From NCBI GenBank assembly GCA_037903475.1, contig JBAJFG010000057.1, forward strand, positions 62,001-126,000: DNA of 64,000 bases. Direction: 5' to 3'. This document shows, piece after piece, positions 26,101 through 37,345 of the stretch; positions within the stretch are counted from its first letter, which is position 1, and each line of letters begins with the position of its first letter. Made by a program: the position numbers and the translations under genes. The notes beneath the pieces were generated by a model. It was not told the DNA's origin, made no database searches, and was given only the letters and a program-made list of their open reading frames with translations. This stretch comes from Ancylostoma caninum. Lineage: Eukaryota > Nematoda > Chromadorea > Rhabditida > Ancylostomatidae.

Positions 26101-28619
26101 TAAACAACAGCTTTTTTATTACTATTGTAATGGTTTTCGTTGTGTTAACATCTTCTTTCTTTTTGATTTCTGTTTGTTATGCCGCTGTATATGATCATGT
26201 CACATAGGTAGGGGGAAGTGAGTGACTGAATAATTGAGAAATGAGAGGAAAGTCTTTGCTGGTAGTGCAGTTTCTCTAAAATGTCAGGAAATCATTTTTT
26301 GCATCCCCAATCTCCATTTCTCTCTGGTATGTAATGGTAACGGCGAACTTCCCACTTTCTCATCTGGTTCCCCTATTCCGTTCTGGATCGAAGTTGCAGT
26401 TATGTTTTTCCAAGGAAATGCCCAGAAACGTGATTTGTTATTGGGATTTTATTGCTCATGTGACGGTTCCACTTTGGTGCCATTGCAGCGTTGTGGATTG
26501 GTAGGGAGTTATTAGTCTTATATTCCCTTCGATGTAGAACCCTTCTTAAGCCCTTTGCTTCCTTGCCAACGCCTTTTTTAGGTTTCTTGTCAAAAAATGT
26601 GTTTTTCGACGTTCTTGGTATTCAACAGCTCCCAGCCGACACGTCATCTCTTCTCTGGCCTTATCACTCCAGAATTGCGATATCTTTATTTGCTCGCCTT
26701 TCCTGCCTATCTAATGCTTTAGAAATCTTTGTCCTTCTAGTTTTTTGCTCTCTTAAGCGCCTAAGTGATAGGTTTTCCTTAACATCGAAGTAATCACGAG
26801 GTTAAAGCCATTGATCTCTGACTAAGGTGTAAATTCGGTGTATGAGTCAGCAGTTCGCGTTTGCCAAGTGGAGTCCGACTAGCGATGGCGCGAAACTGAT
26901 AGGGCGATGATCGCACAGTGCCAAAATTTAGTTTAAAGATGAAGTGATAGAGCCAGTTTTCCACCTCGACCGGCTCCATTTTGCTTGCGCCTATTGAGAC
27001 ATCGGCTGCCGTGCGAGTTTCTGAATGTTGTAATTTTGAAAATGTTTGAAATTTTCTATTATTCATTTATTTGTTAGTTCTTCTTTCAGTTGACATCTGT
27101 GAGTTTTATATTTATTCGGTATATTCGAGCCAGAATATTACAAAATTCTTTGGAGGGGTAGGAAAACAGCTCTAGGCCTTCAAACAATTGCATATGCTCC
27201 TTGTGTACTAGTTTTTTTTCTTGTTTATATGATCTGTTTCACTGAGGATGGTAGTTACAGGGATGCCAGAGAGGAAAAGGGTGCTGGAAAGTGCAGGGGA
27301 GATTGAGAGGATGTAAAGAAAGACAGAAACAGACTATAGTTTTTTTCGTAATAATCTACTCGATATCCTTGAGTTTCTGGATGATTCCTATTTTTTTTTA
27401 CTATTCCTTATCCTTTTTTCGAACGCAACAGTTTTTCTTCGTGTCCTTTTTTCATGTTTTGAGACACCTTTAAAGAAATGGGATAAAATACTGGATCTAC
27501 TGACGCAATTATGAAATTCTTCCAGGATAGAGTAACAGGATCAAATTTGGTATCAATTACTCCTTTCTACGAGCCTTTCAGACATTTTTAATGAAATTGT
27601 TTTTTTTCAGCACTTTAGTTAGCTGCTATATCGATGTTTGTATGGACATGTTGGCTTTCAGTCTGTCACCTTTTTTCCAGAACTTGCAATATTCTTTCTC
27701 TCTTTAGGTTGTGCATCGACCTTATTTCTTCTCTTGACGTCTGTTTAAAGACCGTATGAACCAACGTCAGGGTCGAAATTATCTTATCAACATGCCGTTT
27801 ACTGCTAATGGTCTTAGGCTCCTTAAGAGAGCCCGACATCTTTCCAAGATGCTGAAATTCGCTTTATGCTCTCTCTTCCGCGATCATTTTTATGGCAACT
27901 CGTCTTCCTGGAAACTCCCTCATTTATCCAGCTAATTTTATTTTAAATTTATTATAAATTATTATAAATTCTAAAGGTTGCTTCAGAGAGAAACAATCAC
28001 ATGGGTCTAACAAATCAGGGGCACATCTTGAGTTAGTTTTTGATTTATAGACCTGGAGAGCTCTTCTACCACCTTTTTGTGTTTTAATCCATGAATTCAT
28101 AGTGCACATACGTGCACATAAATAAATAAATAAATAAATCTCCAAGAGCCGCGATGCTTGTTGATCAGAGCTGGATCGAGTAGCATAGTTCCATGTTGTG
28201 ATAATCATGGATCAAGCACTATATCCGTTTATTTACTCGTTTGTTACTGGTCAGTAGCTGGAAAGTAGTGCAATCCATTAGAGAACCGACCATTTTTTGC
28301 CAAATAACCATTTGTTCAAACTGATAGGCCTGTGACATACTTCACAGCGACGGGATAGTCGTAAATGTTCAGCCTCTGTCATTTTCGTGCAACTGCTTCT
28401 ATACCAGTACGATATTTCATGGAAATTATGAGATAGTGGAACTTGTAACATTTAATTTTCACGTTGTCGCTGTGAAGTACACCCTAGGCTCACGATCAAG
28501 GATTATATACTAGTTTTTATCCCACTATTCTTTGATGATCCTCATTCTAAGCCTTATATCGGCCCAGATGGGCAGAATTGAATATCCGGATCGATCCGTC
28601 CGATTTAGTCGACGCGTAG
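5150..28619 (+). CDS. Gene X: multi-exon protein of unknown function (model)
   Basis: I do not recognise this gene. Candidate exons with matching AG/GT sites are 5150-5229, 5603-5798, 6548-6625, 9495-9641, 17522-17625, 20996-21062, 22976-23062 and 28568-28619 (ending in TAG). Peptide pieces read as soluble and charged or Ser/Pro-rich: GLRTRFTPDEKKMSKGM with DKDWKDFDLDYLDVAKLQL (exon 4), SLADDRFADLLSILRYAAG (exon 5), RLAGASLTSLTDATR (exon 6), a Pro/Gln-rich exon 7, and a last exon ending IRIDPSDLVDA. Junctions 5798/6548, 6625/9495, 9641/17522, 21062/22976 and 23062/28568 are in phase. The 5229/5603 junction is off by one base, so an exon is missing or exon 1 belongs to another isoform. The 17625/20996 junction needs an extra exon of length 1 modulo 3; a 4-base candidate lies at 18578-18581. 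No membrane segment is visible. Exons and ends are inferred; 3' exons could be missing. Confidence 0.5.
7040..9240 (+). repeat. Dispersed repeat copies with a GTCTGCGCAxCCGCACAT core
   Basis: Related copies lie at about 7050-7130, 8310-8395 and 9172-9235. All share a core of the form TGTCTGCG then CCxCACAT then CACTGA. A reverse-complement copy lies near 38430-38470. All four lie outside the recognised exons; the three here are inside gene X introns. Confidence 0.45.
10512..10994. repeat. Foldback element in a gene X intron
   Basis: The arm at about 10512-10635 (AAATCGTTTCTGAGATTTCA, TCTCCAGAAGCTGGTGATCA) returns as its reverse complement at about 10852-10994 (TGATCACCAGCTCCTGGAGA, TGAAATCTTAAAAACGATTT). 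Roughly 215 bp lie between the arms. A 131-codon ORF runs through the left arm and is most likely spurious. Confidence 0.6.
12562..12660. repeat. ATTC/CATT tetranucleotide microsatellite
   Basis: A long run of CATT units with a few interruptions, with scattered units to about 12790. It is preceded by a poly-G run at about 12471-12480. The 149-codon ORF across it is a by-product of the repeat. Confidence 0.9.
15377..15494 (+). CDS. Alternative first exon of gene X
   Basis: This GC-rich exon starts at ATG 15377 (or ATG 15431) and ends at a GTAAAT donor after one base of a codon. The peptide from the second ATG is MEGYSHSNYSSDDKEERNVL. The exon ends in phase 1, exactly what exon 17522-17625 needs. 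Exon 9495-9641 also ends in phase 1. Two alternative 5' ends can therefore feed the same downstream exons, giving a valine or a methionine at the junction. The upstream sequence (about 15300-15376) is GC-rich, unlike its surroundings, and may be an internal promoter. Confidence 0.45.
19569..20152. mobile_element. MITE-like element with GGCCGAATTCCGGCGTGGCC ends
   Basis: The sequence GAGGCCGAATTCCGGCGTGG then CCGTGGCCAGC at about 19569-19600 is matched in reverse complement by GCTGGCCGCGGCCACGCCGG then AATTCGGCCTC at about 20125-20152. This gives inverted ends of about 30 bp around some 580 bp with no transposase. Internal sequence carries further TGGCC repeats. ORFs of 79-141 codons over it (one containing EFRRGRGQ) arise from the ends. 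It lies in the gene X intron between exons 17522-17625 and 20996-21062. Confidence 0.6.
20490..20640. repeat. Dispersed ACCCAT/GGGTAA repeat, best copy
   Basis: This copy contains GGGTAAATGTGTTGACG, TCGGGTAAAGGGCACG and CACCATGGGTAATCCCACGG. Related copies lie at about 14110-14190, 14690-14790, 30160-30260 and, in the opposite orientation, 31715-31830. All are non-coding. Confidence 0.5.
24804..24876. repeat. Near-perfect 34-bp hairpin
   Basis: The left arm 24809-24837 and right arm 24843-24871 are perfect reverse complements over 29 bases, with the loop TTACC at 24838-24842. After one mismatch, four more T/A pairs extend the stem to 24804 and 24876. The left arm begins CTCTGCCAGGTTCTGC and the right arm ends GCAGAACCTGGCAGAG. 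It lies in the large gene X intron 23063-28567. Confidence 0.9.
25760..26060 (+). repeat. Dispersed repeat, copy 1 of 2
   Basis: Shares blocks with 32540-32850 in the same orientation: ACACGTTCAAACAGTT, GAGGAAAT, TTGGCGTTTTTCTTCT, AGTAATTCAATA, and a tail of GCGCTTTCAG or ACGCTTTCAG followed by TTGCAACTGAAAAA or TCGCAACTAAAAAA. One copy sits in a gene X intron, the other in Orai intron 2. No protein is recognised. Confidence 0.6.
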
Positions 28620-30827
28620 TATCCGTGACAGTGCAACTGGCATTGTTTGGCGGCTTTCATGCACTGTTCAAAGGTGTTCGGATTGACGCTGTTATTGACT
28701 CAGCCTCTTCCCTCGTGTGGAAGCAGGGTGTCAGAGTTCCCCGAATTCCCATAGCAGTTTTCATATTTGGAACATTATTCAGCTCCCGTTTGGTAAATTT
28801 TGCATTTTTTTCTCCGCATCCCACTTTGTTTCACGGATTCCTGAAATCGTATGTCATCACCTTTCCAGGTTTTTGTGAAACAATTCTGTCATAAAGGCGA
28901 CCTTGACGAAGAAGTATGACCAAAGTGTGAATGATTAGGATTCCAACGGAAGGGAAATTAGCATTTTTAAACAATTTTCTTGATAGCTATTCGTGAAACC
29001 AGTGAGGCTTTGTGAAATGAAATAATCTCGAAGAAAGAGCATCGTTGGTTGTGGATGAGGTGGTCACCTGATAGCGTGGTTCTTGTTGAAACCTTCAACA
29101 GAAATTTCTTTTCCTGAAAGCGTACAAGACGGCCTTCTTATAATGCCAAAAATATGTGACATTGGTAACAATATAAAAATGCAGTGATTATGATGATGTT
29201 GATGATAGAATCTTAGTATGTATCTTGTTGGAATCGTTTGCCTCGTCGAACCAAATTACTCGATACTCGGTGTGCCAATTTTGAATATCTACTAGATTGA
29301 TGCAAAAGTTTTGTCATTTTTTTTCAATAGTCTGCAATTCTCCTTAGATGTAGTAGAACTACTAAATGTGGCAATAAGCTTCTAGAGCAAATCCTGCTCT
29401 ACTTTGCTACTGGTCTAAAAGGTGTCCATTGCGGTTAAAACACAAGAATTACCCAAAAATTAACAGACACTGCCGGCGTTTTTAATTTTCCATTTTTCGC
29501 GCGATTTTCCAGTAAACCTACAAACAATTCGGTTTGAAACACCTCCGTTGCATTCAGTCTAGAAGTCGCTAATGAATTCGCTGTTCAGCTCTGGTTTAAC
29601 TGTTTCCATCTTAGAAAAACACGCACAATCACTTTCTGAAGCATTTTCTTTGCTTTTTCTGGAATTCTTGCGAGATCCGATCCATGCTATTATGTCGAAG
29701 CAGTATATACACTCTGCATTACCTATTGCTATTATGTGGTTCGAAAGTCGCATAAATTTCACTAGAAAAACGCTAGAAATGGCTAAAGGCTCGTTTTCTG
29801 GGCGGCCAAAATAGACCAAACTTGCTCCAGAGTCAGGATTGATGATTTTGAATATGTAGAGTTTTCGATTCGGGCCGGGTTAGAAGAAGCCTCCCAAAAA
29901 AGTGATGGATCACCAGTACTAGGATTATGTTAGCGATATTCAATATATGAATATCCGTGTGTTCAAATACTTAAGTCAAAATCGGATTGTTCACAAAAAG
30001 AGAAAAGAGAGGCTGTAGAGCTTTTTGTTTTTGGGATATTTGTTTCAAATGGGATTCAATTTACCTAGTGATTTCATTTGCATTTTTCCCGTCAGATTTA
30101 GTTACATGACTGCTAACTTTCATTCAAGGCTAGTTTAGTTCTGGTCCTGTATTCATCATTGCGATTATCCTGGGTAAACATGTTGGCGCACGTGTTAACG
30201 ATGGGTGAACTTGTTCGGTGCCAGCACGCTTACCCTGGGTAATCCCAACGATGCATGTGGCCCTTGAACTGTAGATCCTTAATCTGGTACTATTTGAAGA
30301 CTTACCTAGAAAGGAGCTTCCCCTTTCGACTTAAAAATAACCAATGTAGAATCACGTAAGTCAAGTCTTGCTCCACCTTCATTTTTAAAAACTTTACTGC
30401 TGCATCTGTCTGAGAGTTATTCTACTTTGAGGCTTTTCGACATTTTTCGTTTCTTTTGAGCTTTTTGTGATATTCGGCGGTTGAATTAATTTGATTTTTA
30501 TTCGGTCTATTGCCTAATAATAATGCAGCTTTCCTATTTATAATTATGGTTATTTGCATTTGCATATATAATTATTTGTATCTTCTGCATTCCTTCAAGC
30601 AAATATATGCATAAGATTCAGCATTTTTACATGTTTTGCATCTATTTGTTTCTAGCTGCTTAACTCAGAAACGTTTTTGACTACGAGCTTATCGTTTATG
30701 CATATGTCTGTCTAACTTTTGGAGATTTCAAATCCCTCTGTTTCTGAAAATCTTCCTGATGTTTACTGGATTTTCTCGTAAACTCGACATCCCCTCGTTC
30801 GTCGGTTTCACCTAGTGTTCGTCTCAG
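28620..30827. other. Intergenic region between gene X and the Orai gene
   Basis: I see no supported gene. The repeat of the GGGTAA family at about 30160-30260 lies here. The interval 30470-30827 upstream of the Orai start is AT-rich and likely contains its promoter, but I cannot point to a specific element. Confidence 0.4.
30821..30827 (+). promoter_or_regulatory. Candidate spliced-leader acceptor of the Orai gene
   Basis: GTCTCAG lies directly before ATG 30828, so the AG abuts the start codon. This is the usual geometry of nematode trans-splice acceptors. An ordinary 3' splice site from an upstream non-coding exon is the alternative. Confidence 0.5.
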
Positions 30828-33800
30828 ATGCCCCGCTCGTTCGATCCGTCTCGAACGGCACTACTGAAGAAGTCACTGGCACCGCGATGCTCCATATCTG
30901 TGGATGACATCCAGTCCATGGTATCGTTCCAAGGCAGCAATAATGCGTCGCTCCCGTGGCCGGTGCCGCAATTCTTCCTCGAAGTGCCTACCCTCGCCAA
31001 AGGATCGTCCTCGTCTTCGCTGCGGCCGCCAAGCCCTAGTCCCCAACTGGGAACTCCCAACGGTGTTGCGGAAGCTGACTTGGGGTCTGTTTCTCGGAAC
31101 TTCCCATCAGATCGTGGTCTTAAAGGCCTGTAATGCGATTCATATGGTGTTAATTTGGGATCCTTTGATTTTTTCCGTCTGCCGGCAGCGTTGGTATTCA
31201 GAATTAGCGGCTGACAGCTGCGTTCAGAATACATTGATAGCGCTGATGACTCAGTTGGCGGCGGAATTTGTTGATTTTGGGGCTGCTACAGGCCAGAACT
31301 GACACCTCTCTTGCCGCTGACTTCTCACTGTTCCTCTATTCAGGCATCGAGGAGAGTTGGACATGTCGGAGAAGTACAACTACGACCTGAGCAAAGCGCA
31401 GCTGAAGGCCAGCAGCAGAACGTCTGCGCTCTTGGCTGGTTTCGCTATGGTGAGTTCATATCATTTCACACGTTCTCGTGCTTTTGCCAACTTTTTGTGG
31501 TTTTTTTCTGGATTGGCAGTGTTGGTAATTTATGATAAAACTAGTTTTTCATGGTTCACACTTTTTAAAAACTTTTGTGAGTCTTATGATGACGAAAAAT
31601 AGTACTGATACCTTATCTTCTAGCTGTGTGATAGTGCTAATCCGCAAAATTTAGGGAAAAAAATAATTCTCAGCTGAGGCTCTTTCAGAATTTATATGAG
31701 GTGGTGTAAGCATGTCAGTGTGTTCACATTTACCTTTACCTCAAACCCATCAACCTGTTTACCCATACTTGACGTTGTCTATGCCCAGGCTGTTACCAAT
31801 GGGTATAAGATCACCCATCCATCCAGTAACACATCCTAGTCCGAAACGAAGTTTAGAATCGTGATCAGCATCTGAGATAATCTCTTGTGCAAGATATGGC
31901 CATCCAAGGGATGGAGCATTCATACACCTACCGTAATCTCACAAAAATGACGTTACCTTACTATCAGGTGTTAACATAAGTCCTTGCGCTTTTTTTCGGA
32001 TGCATTCTTCTCCACCAATTTGCCACCTTTCGGGAACAAATCATATACGATTCGAAAGCGCTATTATTCCTCTACAAGAATGTAACAAAATGTAACAAAC
32101 ATTTTTCCTCAAAGAAATAGTTTGCTTAAGTTCTAAGCCTTCGAAGTGGAGCAACGAGTCAACAAAAAACGCCGCAACCGACAGCCACCTATCCCGTGAA
32201 TCAGTTGAAGCTTGAAAGGCCATCAAAACTGGCCAGATGACCTGTGCTGAGCATGAAAGAGACGTTTTGCTTGAATTGCCTAGTCATCAGCGCTTTCCAA
32301 AGACCAAAGAAGACATATTTGGTCTCGATGACATCAACCACTTCGACCAAAGAAATTTCCAACGCGAAGACCTGGGAATTTCTCCAAAGGAGTCATATGG
32401 TCTAGATGGATATCGTACTTCTCAAAGCCGCCCAATAACTGAAGTAATCCTGCTGAAAGAATCCAATCGCGAGGGTCTAGTCATCCTCCCCCATGGTGAC
32501 GTCGGACCCCACTTTCCAAAAATCGTGAAACTGCTGCTACAACAGCTCCACTGACGATACTCTCACGCCCTTATATTCTGCTGAGCCTACACGTTCAAAC
32601 AGTTTGGGATGCTTTCTGCTCGCTACTGAATATGAGGAGGAAATCGGGGTTCTCCCCAAATTGGCGTTTTTCTTCTCAAGCCCAAAAATTGAGTAATTCA
32701 ATAACACTGTGAAATCGCTAGATGATAGGAAGGTACAGGACGAAATACGCTTTCAGATTGTATATTGCATACTAGAGAAAATTGGCAACTGGGCGGAGAA
32801 AATCGCAACTAAAAAAGCCTAATACATATGTGAATACTTGTTGGAGTTGAAGAGCCCTAAGTACGTAACGAGTTCCCCTAAAGTTTGAGAGAAAAAATCA
32901 TTTGGAGTTTTTTACTGGCCCCGAATTTGGAATAACGCCAATATTTTTACTAGATCTTTCATATTCACTGCGAGTCTTTCCTTTTTTCTCTTTTTCTTCT
33001 TCCACTTTTTCTCAATTCGATCTTTGCTGTTTCAGGTGGCGCTCGTGGAGCTGCAGTACGACCAAAGCACCCCGCACTGGTTGCTGATCCTACTTGGAGT
33101 AGTCACCACTCTGCTCGTTTCTGTGCATTTGTTAGCACTTATGATGTCAACCTGTATCCTGCCGTATATGGAAGCGACCGGTTGCACGCAGGATTCGCCA
33201 CATATTCGGTTAAAGTAGGTTGTATTGGCCCATGTGTTACATGAAAATTGCTTGTTTAGCCATACAAACACATAAGTTGATTTTAAATAGTTGTTATATA
33301 ATCGAATATTCACAGTTCCCATCAATCACTCTTGCACCCGGGAATACCGCATGTCTGATCTGCCGCTCCACAGCACTCATGAGCAGCGAGCGGACTAGCT
33401 GTACACTATTCTTGGCGGACGGTGTTTTTCACCGTTTTCTCCTCGTCTTTGTCTTCATTCCGAAATGCTTAGGCGAAAACATAGGCAAAATATCAATACT
33501 AATAACAAAATATCAATATTAGTAACGCCTGACAACAACACCCAGCTGTCTGGCGCATGGCGTAGGTGGTGCGGCGCGGCAGACCACACAGACGGTATTT
33601 TCTCATGCAAATGTGACCTAACCGGAACTGTATCAACTGTATTCTTCCATCTACTATAAGGGTAACTGTTTCTCAGGATCTTATAGCACTTTGAAAATGG
33701 GTTGTTCCCTTTGATAATCTAGATTTTCTTAACGATCATAAAGCTGTCTAGAACCGATGTACTAACTGAAATTGCCCAACACCTTGAAACTACTACTGTA

Positions 33801-35489
33801 AGGGTTGCATTTCTTTAGAGGTTGATAGATTTCATTCATTAAATTAAAGCCATTGAACTCTCAGTTTCATCCGTCCCTATTTCAGGTTCTACATCGATTT
33901 ATCGTGGCTATTCTCAACGTGTATTGGTTTATTATTGTTCCTTGTTGAAATTGGCATAATATTCTTTGTTAAATTCACCTCAGTTGACTACCAGTTAGCC
34001 GGCTACATTACCACAGCTATGCTCAGTAAGTTGTCTTCGGCTTTCGGGCATTTATCCACTGTGCAGTTTTCGTTGCAAGCGTATTTCTATGTTTAGTTCC
34101 TGTTGTCGTCGTATTCGTGGTGTTTTCGTATTTGATACACAAGAGCAGAGTGTCGTACACACTGGGAAGGTTTAAGGATAAGGTTAGTTTTGTGAAACAA
34201 TAAAAAGGCATGTTGCAGTTGTGGGTTTCTGCGCACAATTGGTGTTTTATTGGCTTAGAAATTTCTGGTGCTGTTTCACACCTGGGACCTTGAGAATTCC
34301 AAGGAAAAATTCCCCACTGAAGCCTTGTAGCGGTAGTTGCCACAAATATGGTCCGTTCCAAAAGCGACGCTAGTTGGGTATCTGTGCCCATCATCTGCAA
34401 TTCTCGGCTGCGTCCGCGAATACAGCACTATTTCTCGCGCTCTTTTCTCTAATATCTTCACAACTATGTTCCCCGGTGAAACACACTACATCCATTTGTG
34501 GCGCTGAATCCAAAAATCGTATATATTTTCTACCATGACTCAGTTGCTGTAGGATTAGAAGTAAACAATTGATGGTTGCCGCAGAAAATTCTTTCGAATG
34601 AGGGCGGAGGAAGTGTTTATTCGTTTCAAAGGCTAGTCACGGTTAACAACGCCGTTTTGCAACAGCAAAGTTTTATGAGGGGGTGCGATATTTGAGGTTG
34701 CTAAATATGAATACTCGAACCGGATTTATACCTTAACTCTATTGCTGTGGGGGTACGGTAGGTATGTGGTAGACAGGTAATCTCACTTCTCTCCTGCCAG
34801 CATTTGTATAGGGATTATTTCATATGCTAATCACAATTCTCAACATCGTTTTGCAACGCTTCCATTTTCCTGCCTAAATCGGATTTTTCCTATCCTCTAC
34901 TGAAATGGCGCCGTCACCCCATGTCATAGTGCAAAATGGGTGCGATATTCAAGTTCAACACCCCAAATAACTCTATCACGCTAGGTCCAGAGATTTCTTT
35001 TCTTAAAATTTTCGTGTTCCTGAACTTGGAATACTACCAAGTTTTTTTAACCTTGTTGTTTTCGTAATGCGTAGACGCTCGAGTTGAAACTTTCCTTTCA
35101 CTCCCTTCCACTCCAAAATTCTAGTGGTAAAATAGGCTGCCGCTGCATACCCCACGTGAAGTATAGTACTTTGCATCATTGCGGGCGGCGTCGATGATTT
35201 CGATATCTATCGATTTTGGGCGGAGCATCTGTGCCGCCAGTGCCCCATGAGCCAAGCTAAACGATGCGCATCGAAATCAGTGCTGCCTGAGAGACAACTA
35301 CACAGGGTTGTATTCCTCATATCGAGTATAGCGGCAACCGTACGCTTATGTGTTCAGCAAAAAAAAATTCAACGTTATTGCTTGCTTACATATAACAGCT
35401 TTTTCTTTCAGGTCGACACTATGAAGCAGTTTCTGGATGTTGAAGCTCAGATGACAAAAACTTCTTTAGGAGCTGTTAAGGATATTTGA
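30828..35489 (+). CDS. orai-1: Orai calcium release-activated calcium channel
   Basis: Pore subunit of the plasma-membrane store-operated calcium channel, opened by STIM when ER calcium falls. Exons: 30828-31129, 31344-31449, 33036-33214, 33886-34025, 34097-34182, 35412-35489; every junction is in phase and the product is 296 aa. Residues 1-107 form a Ser/Pro-rich cytosolic N-terminus. The block LKASSRTSALLAGFAMVALV (121-140) leads into the pore helix TM1. The selectivity-filter glutamate is E141 (human E106), with R126, G133, F134 and V137 matching human R91, G98, F99 and V102. TM2 holds HLLALMMSTCILP. TM3 holds E217 (human E190). TM4 contains P244 (human P245). The charged C-terminal helix (FKDKVDTMKQFLDVEAQM) is the expected STIM-binding region. 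Residue 120 is Gln where human Orai1 has the gating lysine K85. Intron 2 contains repeats. Confidence is high for family and exons, less for the very N-terminal exon. Confidence 0.95.
32540..32850 (+). repeat. Dispersed repeat, copy 2 of 2, in Orai intron 2
   Basis: Same blocks as 25760-26060, with CTACACGTTCAAACAGTT, GAGGAGGAAATC, TTGGCGTTTTTCTTCTC and GAGTAATTCAATA. Just upstream (32237-32554) is a 105-codon ORF in the same intron. It has no splice partners, so I take it to be intronic or repeat sequence. Confidence 0.6.
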
Positions 35490-36382
35490 AGTAGAGCTGT
35501 GTCTCACACACAGAATTACAAGTGGGAATGTAAAAAGCTGTATATCTATCCCATTGATAGCTAAGGATTTTCAGAGAGTCAATTTCATTCACTTAGGCCT
35601 TTCTGCAGTTTGTAGGGTCGTCGTCTTTGCGACGTTATTCCATTGAATAAGTTGTTCTTCAGCCTTTGTTGAAGCCTTAATTTGTTGTACTTATCCAGAA
35701 TGTTGCTCTCCTTTTTGCGATTGCCTCCACGACTCCAAAATTTTGTTCATACTTCTCTTCGTTTACTCTAAATCAGGTTGTCACTTTTGTTGATCGTTTA
35801 GTCCGTTCAAGCGGGTATTTATTTTTGTACTTTATTTCGTTTTCTACGTTAATGCTAATTGAATTCACTGCGATAAAAGTGTCAATGATTATGTTGGTGT
35901 TTCCATTTCAATGTCAGTTTACCCTGTTCACGGAGTACTTCAAGGAAGACAAGGTTCAATGCATTATTGTGAAATATTTTGAGCAGCAGAATCTTTACTA
36001 ACAAGAGATCTTTGAATGATTTTCCAAATCTTATAGAACGAATGACGGAAAATTCCTTACGTGCTTGTTGTTGGAGTCCTGGATCATTTTTTCCAATAGG
36101 ACCATTGTCTTCTAGACTGAACCTCGATATGGACAAATTTCAGAAGTGTTGCTTGTTTGCCTCTTGTCCAAGAAATTGTATTAACCTAGGGTTAACATTG
36201 ATACCATCAATACGTCTAATTTTCGTAGTTGTTTCACGCCTGACCTCTGCAGCAATAAAAGAATAGGTTGTTGCACATATTTCTTATTACAAGGCGTTTG
36301 TGAAAAAAGCTGTTACCACGTAAATCTTGCTGTAAATTCCTTGAGCATCACCTATACTACCTGTACTCTCGTTGGGTAGACC
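35490..36382. other. Orai 3' flank
   Basis: No gene is supported. The 3' UTR of the Orai transcript lies here. The first clear AATAAA I see on the + strand is at 36254-36259, which would give a 3' UTR of about 780 bases. Short ORFs on both strands are not backed by splice sites. Confidence 0.4.
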
Positions 36383-37345
36383 TCGGGTAGTCCGAGCCGG
36401 CGCCAATTATCTTTCCGTTCGTCCTTTTTGTATGCTTGCTCAAAAGGTTATGTCTGCTCGAACGACACGAACAGCATCATTTCGTTTTTTCAGCGGCTTC
36501 ATAAAGAGGTTTGACCATCTCATAAGTGGTTAGAGCATCGGTCGATGGTATTTCTGTTGTGCCCTTGACGTTTCTTCAAGCCCGGTCGCTGATGGCTCTT
36601 GTCCAACGGTTGTGTTAAGACGAATCACGTTTACGGCCCACCTGATCTTTCTTAAAATGCCTGAGCGGCAGCGCCCCTGATCTTCGACTGTTGAGGAAGA
36701 GTGGAGCTCCGTGTTCCAACTCTCACTTGCATGAGGCGGGTTATTCCTAGCATCACCCTCTCGATGGAGCGTTCGACGACGTTGGCCGTATTCCTATCCC
36801 GTTCGGGCTAATTCCCAGATTTCTGAAGCGAATGTTAAGGCCGTGGTGTTGGAAAGGGGGGGCCTGGTGTTCTTCGTCTTCTTCACTACGTCCTCGGTGC
36901 TGCAAGCTCCCCAAGCCGCTCGTTTCCTCCTGCCCAGCTCTGGAGCAAGGTCGTTCATCATGTTGACTTCCCGACCTAGGTATGCTTAGCTGAAGCATTC
37001 GGATATGGTCATTCTGTTGAGCAAGAATGGGGCATCCGGGATCCATCTATTTTTCATGAACATCGTCTTCGTCAGATTCAGCTGGGAACCGATCTTTCCA
37101 CATGCGTCGTCGAAGTGAGCCAGCATCCGTTCCGCTTCGCTGATGGTTGGTGTTACAAGGACGGTATCGTCAGCGAAGCGAAGATGGCTAAGGCGCCGGC
37201 CATCAACTTGCACTTCCATGCTATCCCATTCCAGTTTCCGCATGACGTTGGCGCTAAATATTATAGTTTTGGCGACATAGTGTCGCCTTGCCGAACCCCT
37301 CTGTTGACATCGATGGTAAAGTCGTTGTAGAATGGCAAACGACAC
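36383..37345 (-). mobile_element. Degenerate RTE-type non-LTR reverse transcriptase fragment
   Basis: Reading on the minus strand gives RGVRQGDTMSPK, then, after a frame change, NVMRKLEWDSMEVQVDGRRL, the catalytic FADD box in LRFADDTVLVTP, SEAERMLAHFDDACGKIGSQ and LNLTKTMFMKNRW. After stops and further frame changes come YLGREVNMMNDLAPELGRRK and KIRWAG near the 3' end. This order is that of the RT and thumb of RTE-clade elements common in strongylid nematodes. The endonuclease and upstream RT are missing, so the copy is truncated and decayed, with no intact reading frame. Confidence 0.88.

Noticed and set aside
28532..28894. 120-codon ORF overlapping the last gene X exon in another frame
   Set aside because: The frame needed by the exon chain is different and stops at 28619; the longer frame has no splice partners.
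32237..32554. 105-codon ORF in Orai intron 2
   Set aside because: It lies within an intron of a well-supported gene, has no splice sites of its own and adjoins a dispersed repeat.
36753..37046. 97-codon minus-strand ORF
   Set aside because: It is an out-of-frame reading of the RTE fossil; the RTE peptide LGREVNMMNDLAPELGRRK is in another frame.
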